In this document: positions 8,452-17,508 of the stretch, piece by piece | How positions within the stretch are numbered: position 1 is the first letter of the stretch | How the letters are laid out: every line of letters begins with the position of its first letter | NCBI RefSeq assembly: GCF_018860155.1 | Contig: NZ_JAHKNI010000002.1 | Span: 660,713-724,712, forward strand | Source: Nocardia albiluteola | Lineage (GTDB): Bacteria; Actinomycetota; Actinomycetes; Mycobacteriales; Mycobacteriaceae | DNA length: 64,000 nucleotides | Direction of reading: 5' to 3' | Position numbers and translations under genes: made by a program | Notes under the pieces: model-generated | Databases searched by the model: none | Seen by the model: only the letters and a program-made list of their open reading frames with translations | What the model was told of the DNA's origin: nothing

Positions 8452-10176
8452 ATGATCGGATCTGTCATGAACGGAACGGATGCACGCGGCCGGACCCCGG
8501 CCGCCGCCGCGCCGGGAGCGCTGACTTCGCCCACCTCGGCCGCCGACGATGCCCGGGTGACCCCCGCGGCGGCGAAGACCCGCTGGCTGGCCCTGAGCGC
8601 CCTGGTGGTGGCGATGCTCACCATCGGCCTCGACACCACCGTGCTGGTGGTCGCCCTCCCCACCATCGCGGTCGACCTGCACGCGAGTACCTCTGCGCTG
8701 CAATGGTTCACGACCGCCTACACGCTCGCGCTGGCCGCGCTCATGCTGCCCGCGGGCGCCCTCGGAGATCGCTACGGCCGCAAGCGCTTCCTGGTCGGCG
8801 CGCTCGCGCTGTTCGGGGCGGCGTCGGTGTGGTGCACGCTGGCGGCCTCGTCCGGCCAGCTCATCGCCGCCCGCGCGCTGCTTGGCGTCGCGGCGGCGGC
8901 GATGATGCCGCTGTCCATGGCGGTGCTCCCGGCGCTGTTCCCCGACAAGGGCGAACGGCAACGGGCACTGACGATCTGGGTCACCTCCACCGCTATCGGC
9001 ATGCCGCTGGGCCCGATCGTCGGTGGCTGGCTCCTGCAGAACTTCTGGTGGGGTTCGGTGTTCCTCATCAACGTCCCGATGGCGCTGGTCGGCCTGCTGG
9101 CCGTCGCGGTCCTGGTGCCGGAGTCACGCAGCGCGAACGCCTTCCGGATCGATCTGCCGGGCGTGGTGCTGTCCGCCGCCGGAATGCTCGGTCTCACCTA
9201 CGGTTTCATCCGCCTGGGCGGCCAGGGCTGGGGTGACGGCGCGGGCTGGGCGAGTGTCGCCGCGGGCGTGGTGATGCTGGCGCTGTTCATCGGCTGGCAG
9301 CGCCGCACCGCGCATCCGCTGGTGGACCTCGGACTGTTCGGTGCGCGCGGATTCCGCTGGGGCACGGTCTATTCCGTCCTGGTCAACTTCGCGATGTTCG
9401 GCATGTTCTTCACCGTGCCGCAGTACTTCCAGGCGGTGCTGGGCGTCGACTCGCTGGGCAGCGGGCTGCGGCTGCTCCCGCTGATCGGCGGGCTGCTGGT
9501 CGGCACCCGGCTGGTGGACAAGCTGCTGCCGCGCCTGGGCCTGCGCATCGTGCTGGTCGCCGGATTCCTGCTGCTGGCAGGCGGTTTGGTGATCGGCGCG
9601 CTGACCCGGGTGGGCAGCGGCTACGGCCACACCGCACTGTGGCTCACGGTGCTGGGCATCGGCATGGGCTTCGTGATGCCCGCGGCGATGGGCATGGCGA
9701 TGGGCGAACTCGATGCCGAGCGGTCCGGCTCCGGCTCGGCGCTCATGCAGGCGCTGCGGCAGGCCGGTGGCACCATCGGCGTCGCGGTGCTGGGCACGGT
9801 CCTGGCGACGCAGTATCGTGCGGGCCTGGGCGGTTACGATCGCGCGCCGATCTCCGACGGGGTCAACGGCGGCGTCGCGGTCGCGCACAAGCTCGGTGAT
9901 CACGCGATGCTCGCGCAGGTGCAGTCCGCGTTCGTCGGCGGTATGGGCGCGATGCTCTGGGTGTGTGCCGGGATCTGCGTGATCGCCGCGCTGGTTGCCG
10001 CGATTCTCACTCGCGGTCACGGGTCGGGTGCGCAGGATGCCGCTGAGGATGGCGGGGATCCGGCCGCGGTGGATGCGGGCATGACGGTCGGTGGCGGAAG
10101 CGCGACCGCCGTCGATACCGCGCCCGATGCTGCGGACCCGGTCGCGAGTGCGGGAGAATCGGACCATGCCGGCTGA
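8452..10176 (+). CDS. MFS drug-efflux transporter, DHA2 (EmrB/QacA) family
   Basis: Proton-coupled exporter of the inner membrane, 574 residues with about 14 predicted membrane helices, typical of DHA2 pumps. The first helix contains the family signature GLDTTVLVVALPTIAVDL, and the loop between helices 2 and 3 has GALGDRYGRKR (MFS motif A). The C-terminal 60 residues are an acidic/Gly-rich cytoplasmic tail. The start may be the ATG at 8452 or the one at 8467; neither has a strong ribosome binding site. Its stop overlaps the following tetR start by 11 bp, so the two are co-translated. The substrate cannot be told from sequence. Confidence 0.92.
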   Translation: MIGSVMNGTDARGRTPAAAAPGALTSPTSAADDARVTPAAAKTRWLALSALVVAMLTIGLDTTVLVVALPTIAVDLHASTSALQWFTTAYTLALAALMLPAGALGDRYGRKRFLVGALALFGAASVWCTLAASSGQLIAARALLGVAAAAMMPLSMAVLPALFPDKGERQRALTIWVTSTAIGMPLGPIVGGWLLQNFWWGSVFLINVPMALVGLLAVAVLVPESRSANAFRIDLPGVVLSAAGMLGLTYGFIRLGGQGWGDGAGWASVAAGVVMLALFIGWQRRTAHPLVDLGLFGARGFRWGTVYSVLVNFAMFGMFFTVPQYFQAVLGVDSLGSGLRLLPLIGGLLVGTRLVDKLLPRLGLRIVLVAGFLLLAGGLVIGALTRVGSGYGHTALWLTVLGIGMGFVMPAAMGMAMGELDAERSGSGSALMQALRQAGGTIGVAVLGTVLATQYRAGLGGYDRAPISDGVNGGVAVAHKLGDHAMLAQVQSAFVGGMGAMLWVCAGICVIAALVAAILTRGHGSGAQDAAEDGGDPAAVDAGMTVGGGSATAVDTAPDAADPVASAGESDHAG

Positions 10177-10807
10177 TTCCATCCCCGTCACGGAGCCTCC
10201 TCCAGCCCGGGCCCATCCGGGGGCTGCCTCGCCCCGGATGGGCCTGCGCGAGCGCAAGAAGGAGCGCACCCGCCGTACCATCCGCACCGAGGCCATGCGG
10301 TTGTTCCGGGAGCAGGGCTACGCGGAGACCACGGTCGAGCAGATCGCCGCCGCGGCGGAGGTCTCGCCCAGCACGTTCTTCCGCTACTTCCCGTCCAAGG
10401 AGCAGGTCGCCATGGCCGACGACCTGGACCCGCTGATGATCGAGGCCATTCGTGCGCAGCCCGCGGACCTGTCGCCGCTGCGCGCGTTCGTGCGGGCCAC
10501 CATGGAGGTCTTCGACTCGCTCAGCCCGCAGGAGATGGAGTTCGAGCAGCACCGGATGCGCCTGATCGCGTCGGTGCCCGAACTCAGCAGCGTGATCGCT
10601 CAGGAGACCGACCGCAACATCCGGCTGCTGGCCACGCTGGCCGCCGAACGGGCGGGCCGCGACGAGGACGAACTCGAGGTCCGCGCCTTCGCCGGCGCGT
10701 TGATCGGCGCGATGATGACCGCGTTCGACCCCATGCCGGGCGGCGGCCTCGACATCGACAAGATCGGGCGGATCGCCGACTTTCTCGAGGCGGGAATGCC
10801 GCTGTAG
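10166..10807 (+). CDS. TetR family regulator of the adjacent MFS pump
   Basis: A 213-residue repressor-type protein. The helix-turn-helix is clear: RTEAMRLFREQGYAETTVEQIAAAAEVSPSTFFRYFPSKEQV. The C-terminal part is the usual helical ligand-binding domain (with a MftR-like look). The ATG at 10166 lies 11 bp inside the end of the MFS gene and follows CGGGAGA; the first 25 residues are a Pro-rich extension before the DNA-binding domain. It very probably controls its own operon through the palindrome at 8419-8433. Its stop codon directly abuts that of the converging phhA. Confidence 0.92.
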   Translation: MPADSIPVTEPPPARAHPGAASPRMGLRERKKERTRRTIRTEAMRLFREQGYAETTVEQIAAAAEVSPSTFFRYFPSKEQVAMADDLDPLMIEAIRAQPADLSPLRAFVRATMEVFDSLSPQEMEFEQHRMRLIASVPELSSVIAQETDRNIRLLATLAAERAGRDEDELEVRAFAGALIGAMMTAFDPMPGGGLDIDKIGRIADFLEAGMPL

Positions 10808-11689
10808 CTAGGCCGCCCGGTGCCGGGCCACGACGTCGTCGTTCACCGTGGCGAAGAATCCGCCCACCACGTCCTCGATCTCGGAAATCGATTCGGCGCA
10901 ATACAATACGGGCTGATAGTGCGTGATGTCGTAGACCGCCGTGCCCATCTCGTGGATGTTCAGTGGATGCAACTCGGCCTCGCGGAACTCCTCGATCTCG
11001 CCATAGGACGACAGCAGCCCGGCCCCGTAGCAGCGCACTTCGCCCCGCTCGCGCACCACGCCGAATTCCATCGAGAACCAGAACACATCGGCCAGGAACT
11101 TCAGTGCCGCATCGGTTTCCAGCCGGGCCACCGCCGCGCCCACCTCGGCGTAGATCGCCGCGAAGCGGGGGCTCGCCAATTGATTGGCGTGGCCGATGAT
11201 TTCGTGCACCGCATCGGGTTCCGGCGTGTAGAGCGGGGCCGAATGATGGCGAATGTACTGGGTGGAATGGAAAATACGGTCGGCGAAGGAGCCGAAGAAC
11301 TCCCGCAGCGGCACCAGCCCGGCCGCGGGCACGTAGCGGAATCCGCTGAGCGGCACCAGTCGTGCGGATACCTCGTCCAGCTGGGGGATGTGGTCGACCG
11401 GCAGGGCCAGGCGTCCGGCCGCGGCCAGGACCTCCGCGGAGGCATACCGTTCGTGCTTGCGGGCCAGCTCGGTGGACACGATCCGCCAGACCTGCTGCTC
11501 CTCGTCGGTGTAATCGATGCGCGGTGTCGGAGATCCCGGTCGATACGCCAGCGCCCGGGCGGCAATCGCGTTGCGGCGGGCCCGGTAGTCGGGATCGTTC
11601 ACGCCGGGGTGCTCCTCGCTCAGGTGCACGGTCACATCACCTTGGGTGCTCGTGGTCACCGGCGAGTACAGCTGAGCTTCAGTGAACAT
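10808..11689 (-). CDS. phhA: Phenylalanine 4-monooxygenase
   Basis: Non-haem iron, tetrahydrobiopterin-dependent hydroxylase that turns phenylalanine into tyrosine. The 293-residue protein shows the aromatic amino acid hydroxylase signature PDAVHEIIGH; the iron ligands are His162 and His167 with Glu208 in FWFSMEFG. It lacks the N-terminal regulatory ACT domain of animal enzymes, as expected for bacteria. The ATG at 11689 is chosen over another four codons upstream. No pterin dehydratase gene is adjacent, so cofactor recycling must be encoded elsewhere. The gene stands alone between the TetR gene (converging, zero spacing) and the divergent lactate permease. Confidence 0.95.
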   Translation of the reverse strand: MFTEAQLYSPVTTSTQGDVTVHLSEEHPGVNDPDYRARRNAIAARALAYRPGSPTPRIDYTDEEQQVWRIVSTELARKHERYASAEVLAAAGRLALPVDHIPQLDEVSARLVPLSGFRYVPAAGLVPLREFFGSFADRIFHSTQYIRHHSAPLYTPEPDAVHEIIGHANQLASPRFAAIYAEVGAAVARLETDAALKFLADVFWFSMEFGVVRERGEVRCYGAGLLSSYGEIEEFREAELHPLNIHEMGTAVYDITHYQPVLYCAESISEIEDVVGGFFATVNDDVVARHRAA

Positions 11690-11997
11690 GCCTTGATGCA
11701 AGCACTGCTGGGCGCATCCGACAACAAATACTCAGTTAACTTGACAAAATGCCTAGTTGATCGGGTCGGGGCTGCGGATGGCCGTCCTGGAGCACCGCAT
11801 GCAAGCTTCCGGCTACGAAGGCGCTCCGGCGTGCCTGTGACGACGGCAGATCATGCGGGCCCCTGAGGTATTCGGTGCGGGCCGGTTGCGGCGTCAGCGG
11901 AGGTGAATATCTGCCGGATTTCGGGCCGGGGAGTGGTCGTTGAGAGTAAAACTTCCCGGAACGGGCTGTGCGGTTGGCCCGTTGTCGGAGGTTTGGC
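11690..11997. other. Divergent intergenic region phhA / lactate permease
   Basis: About 308 bases. Near phhA there is an AT-rich patch (about 11720-11760) containing the palindrome AGTTAACT, a likely promoter zone for phhA, though no convincing consensus pair was found. Close to the permease there is a strong ribosome binding site (GGAGG at about 11987). Confidence 0.4.
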
Positions 11998-13650
11998 ATG
12001 TATCACCAAGTACTCGATCCACTCGCCCATTCCCTGGCGTGGAGTTCGCTCATCGCCGCCCTGCCCCTACTGGTCCTGTTCATCCTGCTCGGGGCGCTGC
12101 GCTGGGCCGCCTGGATCGCCTCGCTGGTCTCGCTGCTCGTCGCGCTGGTCGTGGCCGTCTGGCTCTACGGGATGCCGGTGGGGCAGGCGCTGCTGTCGGG
12201 CACCGAGGGCGCCGCATTCGGGTTCTTCCCGATTCTGTGGATCGTGATCAACGCGATCTGGGTGTACAACATGACCGTCGCCACCGGCCATTTCGATGTG
12301 TTGCGCCGCTCCTTCGCCGGGGTCAGCCCCGATCAGCGGGTACAGGCCATCCTCATCGCCTTCTCGTTCGGCGCCCTACTCGAGGCCCTGGCCGGATTCG
12401 GCACGCCCGTCGCGGTGACCGCGGTCATGCTGATCGCGCTCGGATTCGCACCGCTGAAGGCGGCGGTGCTGGCGCTGACCGCCAATACCGCGCCGGTCGC
12501 GTTCGGCGCGATGGCCACGCCGATCCTCACCCTGGGCGCGGTCACCGGGCACTCCTCCGACACGCTCGGCGCGATGGTCGGCCGCCAGACCCCGGTGCTG
12601 TCGCTTTTCGTTCCGCTGGTGCTGGTCTTCATCGTCGACCGCAGGAACGGGATCCGGCAGACCTGGCCCGCGGCGGTCGTCTGCGGGGTGAGCTTCGCGA
12701 TCGCACAGTACGTGACCTCGAACTTCATCTCGGTGCCGCTGGCCGACGTGGTGGCGGCGCTGGTCTCCGCGACGGGGGTCGTGCTGCTGGTGCGGGTGTG
12801 GCGTCCGTCCGCGACCTACACCGAAGGCAGCCGTCCCGCGCCGGTGATCGCCGGTGGCGCGGCCGCCGAGCCCTCGCCCGAATTCGCCCGTCGCGTAGAG
12901 CATCCCGACTCGCCACGCGATATCGTCCGGGCCTACGCGCCGTACCTGATCGTGATCGCGGTCTTCGTACTCGGGCAGATCGGCCCGATCAAGCGGCTGA
13001 TCGGGCACGCGACATACACCTTCGCCTGGCCGGGGCTGCACGTGGTCAATGCCAAGGGCGCCCGGCTCGGTTCCATCACCTTCACCCTGAACCTGCTGAC
13101 CTCGCCCGGAACTCAGATGCTGATCGCGGGATTGCTGACGATGATCGCGCTGTCGGTGTCGATTCCCAGGGCCATGCGGGCGTACGGAACAACGTTGTAC
13201 CAGTTGCGATTCGCGATCGTGACGGTGATGGCGGTGCTGGCCCTGGCCTATGTCATGAACACCTCGGGCCAGACCATCACCCTGGGCACCTGGATGGCCG
13301 GCGCCGGCGGGCTTTTCGCGCTGTTGTCCCCGATCCTCGGCTGGATCGGCACCGCGGTCACCGGATCCGATACCTCGTCCAACTCGCTGTTCGGCGCGCT
13401 GCAGGTGACCGCCGCGGGCAAGGCGGGCCTGTCGCAGACCCTGATGGCCGCGGCCAACAGCTCCGGCGGCGTGCTGGGCAAGATGATCTCCCCGCAGAAC
13501 CTCGCCATCGCCGCTGCCGCAGTGGGTTTGGACGGCAAGGAGGGCGACATCTTCCGCCGGGTCTTCGGCTGGACGCTGCTGTTCCTGGCGGCGATGTGCG
13601 TGCTGGTCGTGCTGCAGTCGACGTCGGTGCTGTCCTGGATGGTGCCTTGA
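11998..13650 (+). CDS. lctP: L-lactate permease (LctP family)
   Basis: Lactate:proton symporter of the inner membrane, 550 residues with about 12-14 hydrophobic helices. Family hallmarks include LPLLVLFILLGALRW near the start, the conserved SFGALLEALAGFGTPVAVTA segment around residues 110-135, and the C-terminal GSDTSSNSLFG..Q and ANSSGGVLGKMISPQN blocks, all characteristic of LctP/LldP. The ATG at 11998 has a CGGAGG ribosome binding site. No lactate dehydrogenase gene is adjacent. A terminator hairpin follows 14 bp after the stop. Confidence 0.95.
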   Translation: MYHQVLDPLAHSLAWSSLIAALPLLVLFILLGALRWAAWIASLVSLLVALVVAVWLYGMPVGQALLSGTEGAAFGFFPILWIVINAIWVYNMTVATGHFDVLRRSFAGVSPDQRVQAILIAFSFGALLEALAGFGTPVAVTAVMLIALGFAPLKAAVLALTANTAPVAFGAMATPILTLGAVTGHSSDTLGAMVGRQTPVLSLFVPLVLVFIVDRRNGIRQTWPAAVVCGVSFAIAQYVTSNFISVPLADVVAALVSATGVVLLVRVWRPSATYTEGSRPAPVIAGGAAAEPSPEFARRVEHPDSPRDIVRAYAPYLIVIAVFVLGQIGPIKRLIGHATYTFAWPGLHVVNAKGARLGSITFTLNLLTSPGTQMLIAGLLTMIALSVSIPRAMRAYGTTLYQLRFAIVTVMAVLALAYVMNTSGQTITLGTWMAGAGGLFALLSPILGWIGTAVTGSDTSSNSLFGALQVTAAGKAGLSQTLMAAANSSGGVLGKMISPQNLAIAAAAVGLDGKEGDIFRRVFGWTLLFLAAMCVLVVLQSTSVLSWMVP

Positions 13651-13663
13651 GGTCGGTGAACGA

Positions 13664-13699
13664 GAAGGCCGCCCTCATCGAAAGATGAAGGCGGCCTTC
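13664..13699. terminator. Bidirectional terminator hairpin
   Basis: A perfect 10-bp stem GAAGGCCGCC / GGCGGCCTTC (13664-13673 and 13690-13699) extends inward through TCAT/ATGA around a CGAAAG loop. It sits between the converging lactate permease and the small hypothetical gene. A nearly identical hairpin occurs at 14455-14491. Confidence 0.8.
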
Positions 13700-13709
13700 G
13701 GAATCGGGC

Positions 13710-14147
13710 TCAGAAGAAGCTATCGTCGTCGCGATCGTTCCGGTCGTCGCGGTACTCGGCATCCTCGTAACCGCGCTCGTAGGCGCGGTTCTCGTCGCGC
13801 TCGTCGTCGTCCGAGAGCATGTCGCCAATCAGCATGCCGCCCACAACGCCCGCCGCGCCCGCGCCCAGCATCGCGGCGGTGCTGTGGCCCTGGCGGGGCG
13901 GCTGCTGCCCATAGCCCGGCTGGGGATAACCCGGCTGCTGAGGGTAACCGGGTTGCGGATAACCGGGCTGGGCCGGATAACCCTGCTGCGGGTACCCCTG
14001 CATGGGCTGATAGAACGGCGGCTGGGTGGTCTGGATCCGCTGCGCGCAGAACTGGCAGACCTCGACGGGCCGCGGCACACCCCACTGCGGCTGCCAGTTC
14101 ACGGACATGGCCGCCGGGCCGTGGGAGGGGTCGAAGAAGCAGATCAC
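13710..14147 (-). CDS. Hypothetical protein with CxxC motif, PGYPQ repeats and Asp-rich end
   Basis: A 145-residue protein of unknown function. A single CQFC pair near residue 31 could be half of a metal site. It is followed by a repeat region built from [11 protein letters not shown] motifs (about 48-84), a Gly/Ala-rich hydrophobic stretch with GxxxG-type spacing ([21 protein letters not shown], about 90-112) and a strongly charged Asp/Glu/Arg tail. The start is a GTG at 14147 preceded by GAAGGAAA. The hydrophobic stretch resembles glycine-zipper segments, so membrane association is possible. It stands alone between two near-identical terminator hairpins. Confidence 0.7.
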   Translation of the reverse strand: MICFFDPSHGPAAMSVNWQPQWGVPRPVEVCQFCAQRIQTTQPPFYQPMQGYPQQGYPAQPGYPQPGYPQQPGYPQPGYGQQPPRQGHSTAAMLGAGAAGVVGGMLIGDMLSDDDERDENRAYERGYEDAEYRDDRNDRDDDSFF

Positions 14148-14508
14148 GGGACTTTCCTTCTACGTGCGTCCGGTTCCGTTGGCGGAGCCTGGGTTCGAGC
14201 CTATCTGGACTGCCAACGCCGCGGGAGCGAGGACGAGTTCCCCCGCGGCGGGCGCATGTGACGACCATCATGTGCATGTAGGCATCAATGAATATGGAAG
14301 CGGTGTGACGCCTCGTATACGGCCGTTGAATTGAGCGGCGCGATGAGGTCAATTCGTCGATCGGTACCGAGTCCGCTGACCACGACCACCGATCTGCTCG
14401 ACAAGTCCTCTCGCACGCAGCCGAAGCCGGGGAGTCCAGATGAGTAGTCACGGCGAAGGCCGCCTGCATCGCAATGATGAAGGCGGCCTTCGGGTTTGGC
14501 GGACCAGC
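14148..14508. other. Intergenic region with no gene, containing a terminator
   Basis: About 360 bases between the small hypothetical gene and the sdhB 3' end. Apart from the hairpin at 14455-14491 no gene is supportable. The left part must contain the promoter of the 13710-14147 gene. Confidence 0.4.
14455..14491 (-). terminator. Terminator hairpin downstream of sdhB
   Basis: A perfect 10-bp stem GAAGGCCGCC / GGCGGCCTTC (14455-14464 and 14482-14491) with an inner CATC/GATG pairing lies 18 bp beyond the sdhB stop. Arms and part of the loop are the same as those of the hairpin at 13664-13699. Confidence 0.75.
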
Positions 14509-15276
14509 CTAGCGGGCGAAGAGCAACGCGCGCTTGACTTCCTGGATGGCCTTGGTGACCTCGATGCCGCGGGGGCAGGCGTCGGTGCAGTTGAAGGTGG
14601 TGCGGCAGCGCCAGACGCCCTCGACGTCGTTGAGGATGTCCAGGCGTTCCCGGGCGCCCTCGTCGCGGCTGTCGAAGATGAAGCGGTGCGCGTTCACGAT
14701 CGCGGCCGGGCCGAAGTAGCTGCCGTCGCTCCAGTACACCGGGCACGAGGTGGTGCAGCAGGCGCACAGGATGCACTTGGTGGTGTCGTCGAAACGGTGG
14801 CGGTCGGTCTGGGACTGGATGCGCTCGCGGGTGGGCTCGTTACCCGAGGTGATCAGGTACGGCTTGACCGCGCGGAAGGCGTCGAAGAACGGCTCCATGT
14901 TGACCACGAGATCCTTTTCCACGGGCAGGCCGCGGATCGGTTCGACGGTCATGGTGAGGGTCTTGCCGCTCTTGGGCAGCATGTCCCGCATCAGCACCTT
15001 GCACGCCAGCCGGTTCACACCGTTGATGCGCATGGCATCCGAACCGCAGACGCCGTGGGCGCAGGAGCGGCGGAAGGTGAGCGTGCCGTCCAGGTAGGAC
15101 TTGATGTAGATGAGCACGTTCAGGAAGCGGTCGGTGGGCAGCACCGGCACCTGGAACGAATCCCAGTACGCGCCCTGCCCGTTCTCCGGGTTGAACCGGG
15201 CCACCTTGACGGTGACCATGACCGACCCGTCCGGAACGGGGGCCGGCTTCTGTGGAGTCTCGGCGACAGCAGTCAT
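14509..15276 (-). CDS. sdhB: Succinate dehydrogenase iron-sulfur subunit
   Basis: Electron-transfer subunit of complex II, 255 residues. The plant-type [2Fe-2S] site is seen as SCAHGVCGSDAM with a further Cys in RLACKV. The ferredoxin-like half has CILCACCTTSCP and, further on, FNCTDACPRGI for the [4Fe-4S] and [3Fe-4S] clusters. It is the last gene of sdhCDAB; its ATG overlaps the sdhA stop (TGATG), so the two are translationally coupled. A hairpin terminator follows. Confidence 0.97.
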   Translation of the reverse strand: MTAVAETPQKPAPVPDGSVMVTVKVARFNPENGQGAYWDSFQVPVLPTDRFLNVLIYIKSYLDGTLTFRRSCAHGVCGSDAMRINGVNRLACKVLMRDMLPKSGKTLTMTVEPIRGLPVEKDLVVNMEPFFDAFRAVKPYLITSGNEPTRERIQSQTDRHRFDDTTKCILCACCTTSCPVYWSDGSYFGPAAIVNAHRFIFDSRDEGARERLDILNDVEGVWRCRTTFNCTDACPRGIEVTKAIQEVKRALLFAR

Positions 15277-17057
15277 CAGTACTTACGCTCCATCGGCTCG
15301 TAGCGGGTCTGCACGACCGGCTTGAAATCGAGGCGGATGTCGGCGATCAGCTTCGCCGGCTCACCGGGCTCGACCTCCTTGTACGCCATGGTGTGGCGCA
15401 TGAAGTTGGTGTCGTCGCGGTTGGGGTAGTCCTCGCGGGCGTGGCCGCCGCGCGACTCCTTGCGGTTCAGCGCGCCGACCACGGTGACCTCGGCCAGCTC
15501 GAGCAGGAAGCCGAGCTCGACGGCCTCGAGCAGGTCGCTGTTGTAGCGCTTGCCTTTGTCCTGGACCGTGATCCGCTCGTAGCGCTCCTTGAACCCGTGG
15601 ATGTCGGTGAGCACCTTCTTCAGCGTGTCCTCGGTGCGGAACACACCGGCGTTGGCGTCCATGGTCGCCTGCAGCTCGCCGCGGATGTCCGCGACGCGCT
15701 CGTTGCCGTGCTCGGACAGCAGGTTGGCCAGCCAGTTCTGCACCATCGTCGCGGGGTTCTCCGGCAGCGCCACAAAATCGTGGCGCTGGGCGTACTCGGC
15801 GGCGGCAATGCCCGCGCGGCGGCCGAACACGTTGATGTCCAGCAGCGAGTTGGTGCCCAGGCGGTTCGATCCGTGCACCGAGACACAGGCGCACTCGCCG
15901 GCGGCGTAGAGGCCAGGCACCACGTCGGTGTTGTTGCGCAGCACCTCGCCACGGATGCGGGTCGGGATGCCGCCCATCACGTAGTGGCAGGTCGGCATGA
16001 CCGGCACCGGCTCCTTGACCGGGTCGACGCCCAGATAGGTGCGGGAGAACTCGGTGATGTCGGGCAGCTTCTCCTCGAGCACGTCCTCACCGAGGTGGGT
16101 CACGTCGATGAAGACGTAGTCCTTGTTCGGACCGCCACCGCGGCCCTCGGCCACCTCGAGCACCATCGACCGGGCGACGATGTCGCGCGGGGCGAGGTCC
16201 TTGATGGTGGGGGCGTAGCGCTCCATGAACCGCTCGCCCGAGGCGTTGCGCAGGATGCCGCCCTCGCCACGGACCGCCTCGGAGATGAGGATGCCAAGAC
16301 CGGCCAGGCCCGTCGGATGGAACTGGTGGAACTCCATGTCCTCCAGGGGAAGACCCTTGCGGAACACGATCGCCATGCCGTCGCCGGTCAGCGTGTGCGC
16401 GTTGGAGGTGGTCTTGTACATCCGGCCCGAACCGCCGGTGGCGAAGATGATCGCCTTGCCGTGGAACACGTGCAGCTTGCCGGTGGCCAGCTCGTAGGCG
16501 ACGACGCCGGTCGCGACCGGGCCGCGGTCGGTGTCGGTGAGCAGCAGGTCCAGCACGTAGAACTCGTTGTAGAACTCCACGTCGTGCTTGACGCAGTTCT
16601 GGTAGAGCGTCTGCAGGATCATGTGACCGGTGCGGTCGGCGGCGTAGCACGCGCGGCGCACCGGCGCCTTGCCGTGGTCGCGAGTGTGACCGCCGAAGCG
16701 GCGCTGGTCGATCCGGCCCTCGGGGGTCCGGTTGAACGGCAGGCCCATCTTCTCCAGGTCGAGCACGGCGTCGATGGCCTCCTTGGCCATGATCTCCGCG
16801 GCGTCCTGGTCGACCAGGTAGTCGCCACCCTTGACGGTGTCGAAGGTGTGCCACTCCCAGTTGTCTTCCTCCACGTTCGCCAGCGCGGCGCACATGCCGC
16901 CCTGGGCCGCGCCGGTGTGGCTGCGGGTGGGGTAGAGCTTGGTCAGGACCGCCGTGCGCACCCGGGGGCCGGCCTCGATAGCCGCGCGCATACCGGCACC
17001 ACCGGCACCGACGATCACCACGTCGTAGCGGTGCTCCTCAATCGGGTTTTCAGTCAT
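15276..17057 (-). CDS. sdhA: Succinate dehydrogenase flavoprotein subunit
   Basis: Catalytic subunit of complex II that oxidises succinate to fumarate. The 593 residues begin with an FAD-binding GAGGAGMRAAIEA motif. The segment RSHTGAAQGG contains the His that binds FAD covalently, and the active-site region HPTGLAGLGILISE..RGEGG is intact. The frame runs on for 115 codons upstream, but that part overlaps sdhD and is Arg/His-rich noise; the ATG at 17057 starts the real protein. It lies 14 bp after sdhD. Confidence 0.98.
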   Translation of the reverse strand: MTENPIEEHRYDVVIVGAGGAGMRAAIEAGPRVRTAVLTKLYPTRSHTGAAQGGMCAALANVEEDNWEWHTFDTVKGGDYLVDQDAAEIMAKEAIDAVLDLEKMGLPFNRTPEGRIDQRRFGGHTRDHGKAPVRRACYAADRTGHMILQTLYQNCVKHDVEFYNEFYVLDLLLTDTDRGPVATGVVAYELATGKLHVFHGKAIIFATGGSGRMYKTTSNAHTLTGDGMAIVFRKGLPLEDMEFHQFHPTGLAGLGILISEAVRGEGGILRNASGERFMERYAPTIKDLAPRDIVARSMVLEVAEGRGGGPNKDYVFIDVTHLGEDVLEEKLPDITEFSRTYLGVDPVKEPVPVMPTCHYVMGGIPTRIRGEVLRNNTDVVPGLYAAGECACVSVHGSNRLGTNSLLDINVFGRRAGIAAAEYAQRHDFVALPENPATMVQNWLANLLSEHGNERVADIRGELQATMDANAGVFRTEDTLKKVLTDIHGFKERYERITVQDKGKRYNSDLLEAVELGFLLELAEVTVVGALNRKESRGGHAREDYPNRDDTNFMRHTMAYKEVEPGEPAKLIADIRLDFKPVVQTRYEPMERKY

Positions 17058-17071
17058 CGCTGGTGGCGTTC

Positions 17072-17503
17072 CTAACTGATGTTGGGGTCGAAGGTGAAGA
17101 TTACGTAGGTGCCCACGCCCATGATCAGGATCATCGACACGGCCAGCAGGGTCTTGAGCCAGAAGCGGGTGGCGTCCTTGCGGGCGTAGTCGTCGATGAC
17201 CGTGCGCAGGCCGTTGCCGCCGTGCAGCTGGGCCAGCCACAACATGGCCAGGTCCCAGAGCTGCCAGAACGGGCTGGACCAGCGTCCGGCCACGAAGGCG
17301 AAGTTCACGCGCTTCACGCCGCCGTCGAGCATCAGCATGATCGTCATGTGGCCGAGCACGAGCACGACCAGCAGCAGGCCGGAGAAGCGCATGAACAGCC
17401 ACGCGTACTTCTCGAAGTTGTTGCCCTTGGCGCGCCGCGGGGCGCGGGGGGAGTCCAGGCTGGCGGGGCGGTCGTAGGACTTGCCCAGAACAGGTGCAGT
17501 CAT
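17072..17503 (-). CDS. sdhD: Succinate dehydrogenase hydrophobic membrane anchor subunit
   Basis: A 143-residue membrane subunit with three hydrophobic helices. Helix I carries RFSGLLLVVLVLGH, with the Arg/Ser pair and His expected at the quinone/haem site. It helps anchor SdhAB and handles electron transfer to menaquinone. The start is taken as the ATG at 17503, which has GGAG at a workable distance; a GTG at 17512 overlapping the sdhC stop is the alternative. It is the second gene of the operon. Confidence 0.93.
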   Translation of the reverse strand: MTAPVLGKSYDRPASLDSPRAPRRAKGNNFEKYAWLFMRFSGLLLVVLVLGHMTIMLMLDGGVKRVNFAFVAGRWSSPFWQLWDLAMLWLAQLHGGNGLRTVIDDYARKDATRFWLKTLLAVSMILIMGVGTYVIFTFDPNIS

Positions 17504-17508
17504 TGGCG

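Noticed and set aside
16087..16893. Additional minus-strand frame within sdhA
   Set aside because: It is a shifted-frame shadow of sdhA with Arg/Gly-rich composition and no family match.
17058..17402. sdhA extended by 115 codons
   Set aside because: The extension overlaps sdhD and shows no flavoprotein similarity; the standard start MTENPIEEHRYD at 17057 is clear.
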